A DNA stretch of 8,348 bases from Deltaproteobacteria bacterium (lineage in GTDB: Bacteria; Desulfobacterota; Dissulfuribacteria; Dissulfuribacterales; S140-46), in assembly GCA_015491585.1 (NCBI GenBank), contig WFVQ01000227.1, forward strand, positions 1 to 8,348, in the 5' to 3' direction. The notes beneath the pieces were generated by a model. That model saw only the letters and a program-made list of their open reading frames with translations. It ran no database searches and was not told the DNA's origin. Within the stretch, counting starts at the first letter, position 1; each line of letters begins with the position of its first letter. Both the position numbers and the translations under genes were made by a program. This document shows, one piece after another, positions 7,687 through 8,348 of this stretch.

Positions 7687-8348
7687 TTGGACGGGGTGAA
7701 AAGGGGCGGCCTTCCAGAGGTGCGCGGTTTCTCGGGAGCAGCGGTGGCTGCGGGGATAAAGGGAAGCGTGGAGCGTCCAGACCTTGCCCTGGTGGCCTCC
7801 AAGGCCCCATGCCACTGGGCCGGCACCTTCACGAGGAACAAGGTCAAGGCAGCCCCGGTCCTGCTGGACATGGAGCGGCTCCGCGACTACCGGCAGGTGA
7901 GGGGTGTAATCCTCAACAGCGGAAACGCAAACGCCTGCACAGGCCACCGTGGGATGCTGGACGCCGAGGAGATGTGCGGCCTTGGGGCCCTAGCGCTGGG
8001 AGTTTCGCCAGAAGAGTTCCTGGTGTGCTCTACAGGAGTGATAGGGGAGCCCATGCCCATGAACAGGGTCAGGGAGGCGGCCCAACGGCTGGGGGATATG
8101 CTCTCTCCTGCGGGTCTGGATGCCGTGGCCCAGGCCATAATGACCACCGACACCAGGCCCAAGAGCGCCTGGGTGCGGCTGGGAGATGGGATGATCGCCG
8201 GCATCGCCAAAGGTGCTGGAATGATCGGGCCGGACATGGGGCCCCACGCCACCATGCTCTGTCTGGTCCTCACAGACCTGGATCTCGATCCCGAAACCAT
8301 GACATCTCTACTCGCAGGCGCAGTGGACCACTCCTTCAACCGCATCAT
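7687..8348 (+). CDS. argJ: ArgJ, glutamate N-acetyltransferase/ornithine acetyltransferase (N-terminal part, cut by window edge)
   Basis: The first 220 codons of ArgJ, which transfers the acetyl group of N-acetylornithine to glutamate and so recycles acetyl in arginine synthesis; some members also use acetyl-CoA. The precursor normally cleaves itself between Ala and Thr, leaving the threonine as nucleophile. Recognised segments are RGFSGAAVAAGIKGS near the start, TFTRNKVKAAPV, NSGNANACTG (77-86), the oxyanion-hole segment STGVIG (115-120), MTTDTRPK (152-159) and KGAGMIGPDM (175-184). The self-cleavage pair ATML has Ala188-Thr189. GPH stands between the PDM and ATML where family members usually run straight from M to ATML, an apparent three-residue insertion. 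The frame is open to the right edge; the beta chain is missing here. TTG 7687 is the likely start, two bases after the secA stop; GTG 7696 is possible. Confidence 0.95.
   Translation, partial: MDGVKRGGLPEVRGFSGAAVAAGIKGSVERPDLALVASKAPCHWAGTFTRNKVKAAPVLLDMERLRDYRQVRGVILNSGNANACTGHRGMLDAEEMCGLGALALGVSPEEFLVCSTGVIGEPMPMNRVREAAQRLGDMLSPAGLDAVAQAIMTTDTRPKSAWVRLGDGMIAGIAKGAGMIGPDMGPHATMLCLVLTDLDLDPETMTSLLAGAVDHSFNRI

Overview
The window is G+C-rich bacterial DNA from an ordinary, tightly packed chromosomal region. Eight genes, two of them cut by the window edges, all lie on the + strand. Gene content and protein style suggest a deltaproteobacterial lineage in the broad sense (Desulfobacterota/Thermodesulfobacteriota or a relative): a short stand-alone GNAT of the N-acetylglutamate synthase type, a compact SecA with a SEC-C tail, a SPOR protein beside argS, and frequent AGG/AGA and ATA codons. 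The lineage is an inference; no marker here settles it. I see no mobile element, CRISPR array, tRNA or rRNA.

Layout. (1) Bases 1-811 hold the last 53 codons of an unidentified protein, followed with no gap by a 213-residue biotin/lipoyl-carrier-like protein. Together they look like the end of a biotin-dependent carboxylase locus. (2) Bases 816-2223 hold two late cobalamin (B12) genes: cobS (adenosylcobinamide-GDP ribazoletransferase) and a cobC-like histidine phosphatase (alpha-ribazole phosphatase). The conserved N-terminus of CobS extends upstream of any ATG, GTG or TTG, which points to an ATC start codon or a one-base error. (3) After a 74-base gap come argS and a one-pass membrane SPOR-domain protein. 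(4) After a 78-base gap containing an inverted repeat come a short GNAT acetyltransferase with a C-terminal cysteine motif, secA, and the first 220 codons of argJ, which runs off the right edge.

How the genes fit together. CobS and the CobC-like phosphatase act at adjacent steps of nucleotide-loop assembly. The GNAT (probable glutamate N-acetyltransferase) and ArgJ both supply acetyl groups at the head of arginine biosynthesis, and ArgS consumes the product, so an arginine theme surrounds secA. SecA and the SPOR protein belong to envelope functions and look like operon passengers. The genes are mostly joined by short overlaps or gaps of a few bases with Shine-Dalgarno sequences lying in the preceding gene's end, so translational coupling is likely.

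I found no strong case for a wholly new system. The points most worth a second look are the apparent non-AUG start of cobS, the two-barrel carrier protein with an MKR rather than MKM site, the three-residue insertion beside the ArgJ self-cleavage threonine, and the GNAT cysteine motif within an arginine-themed cluster.
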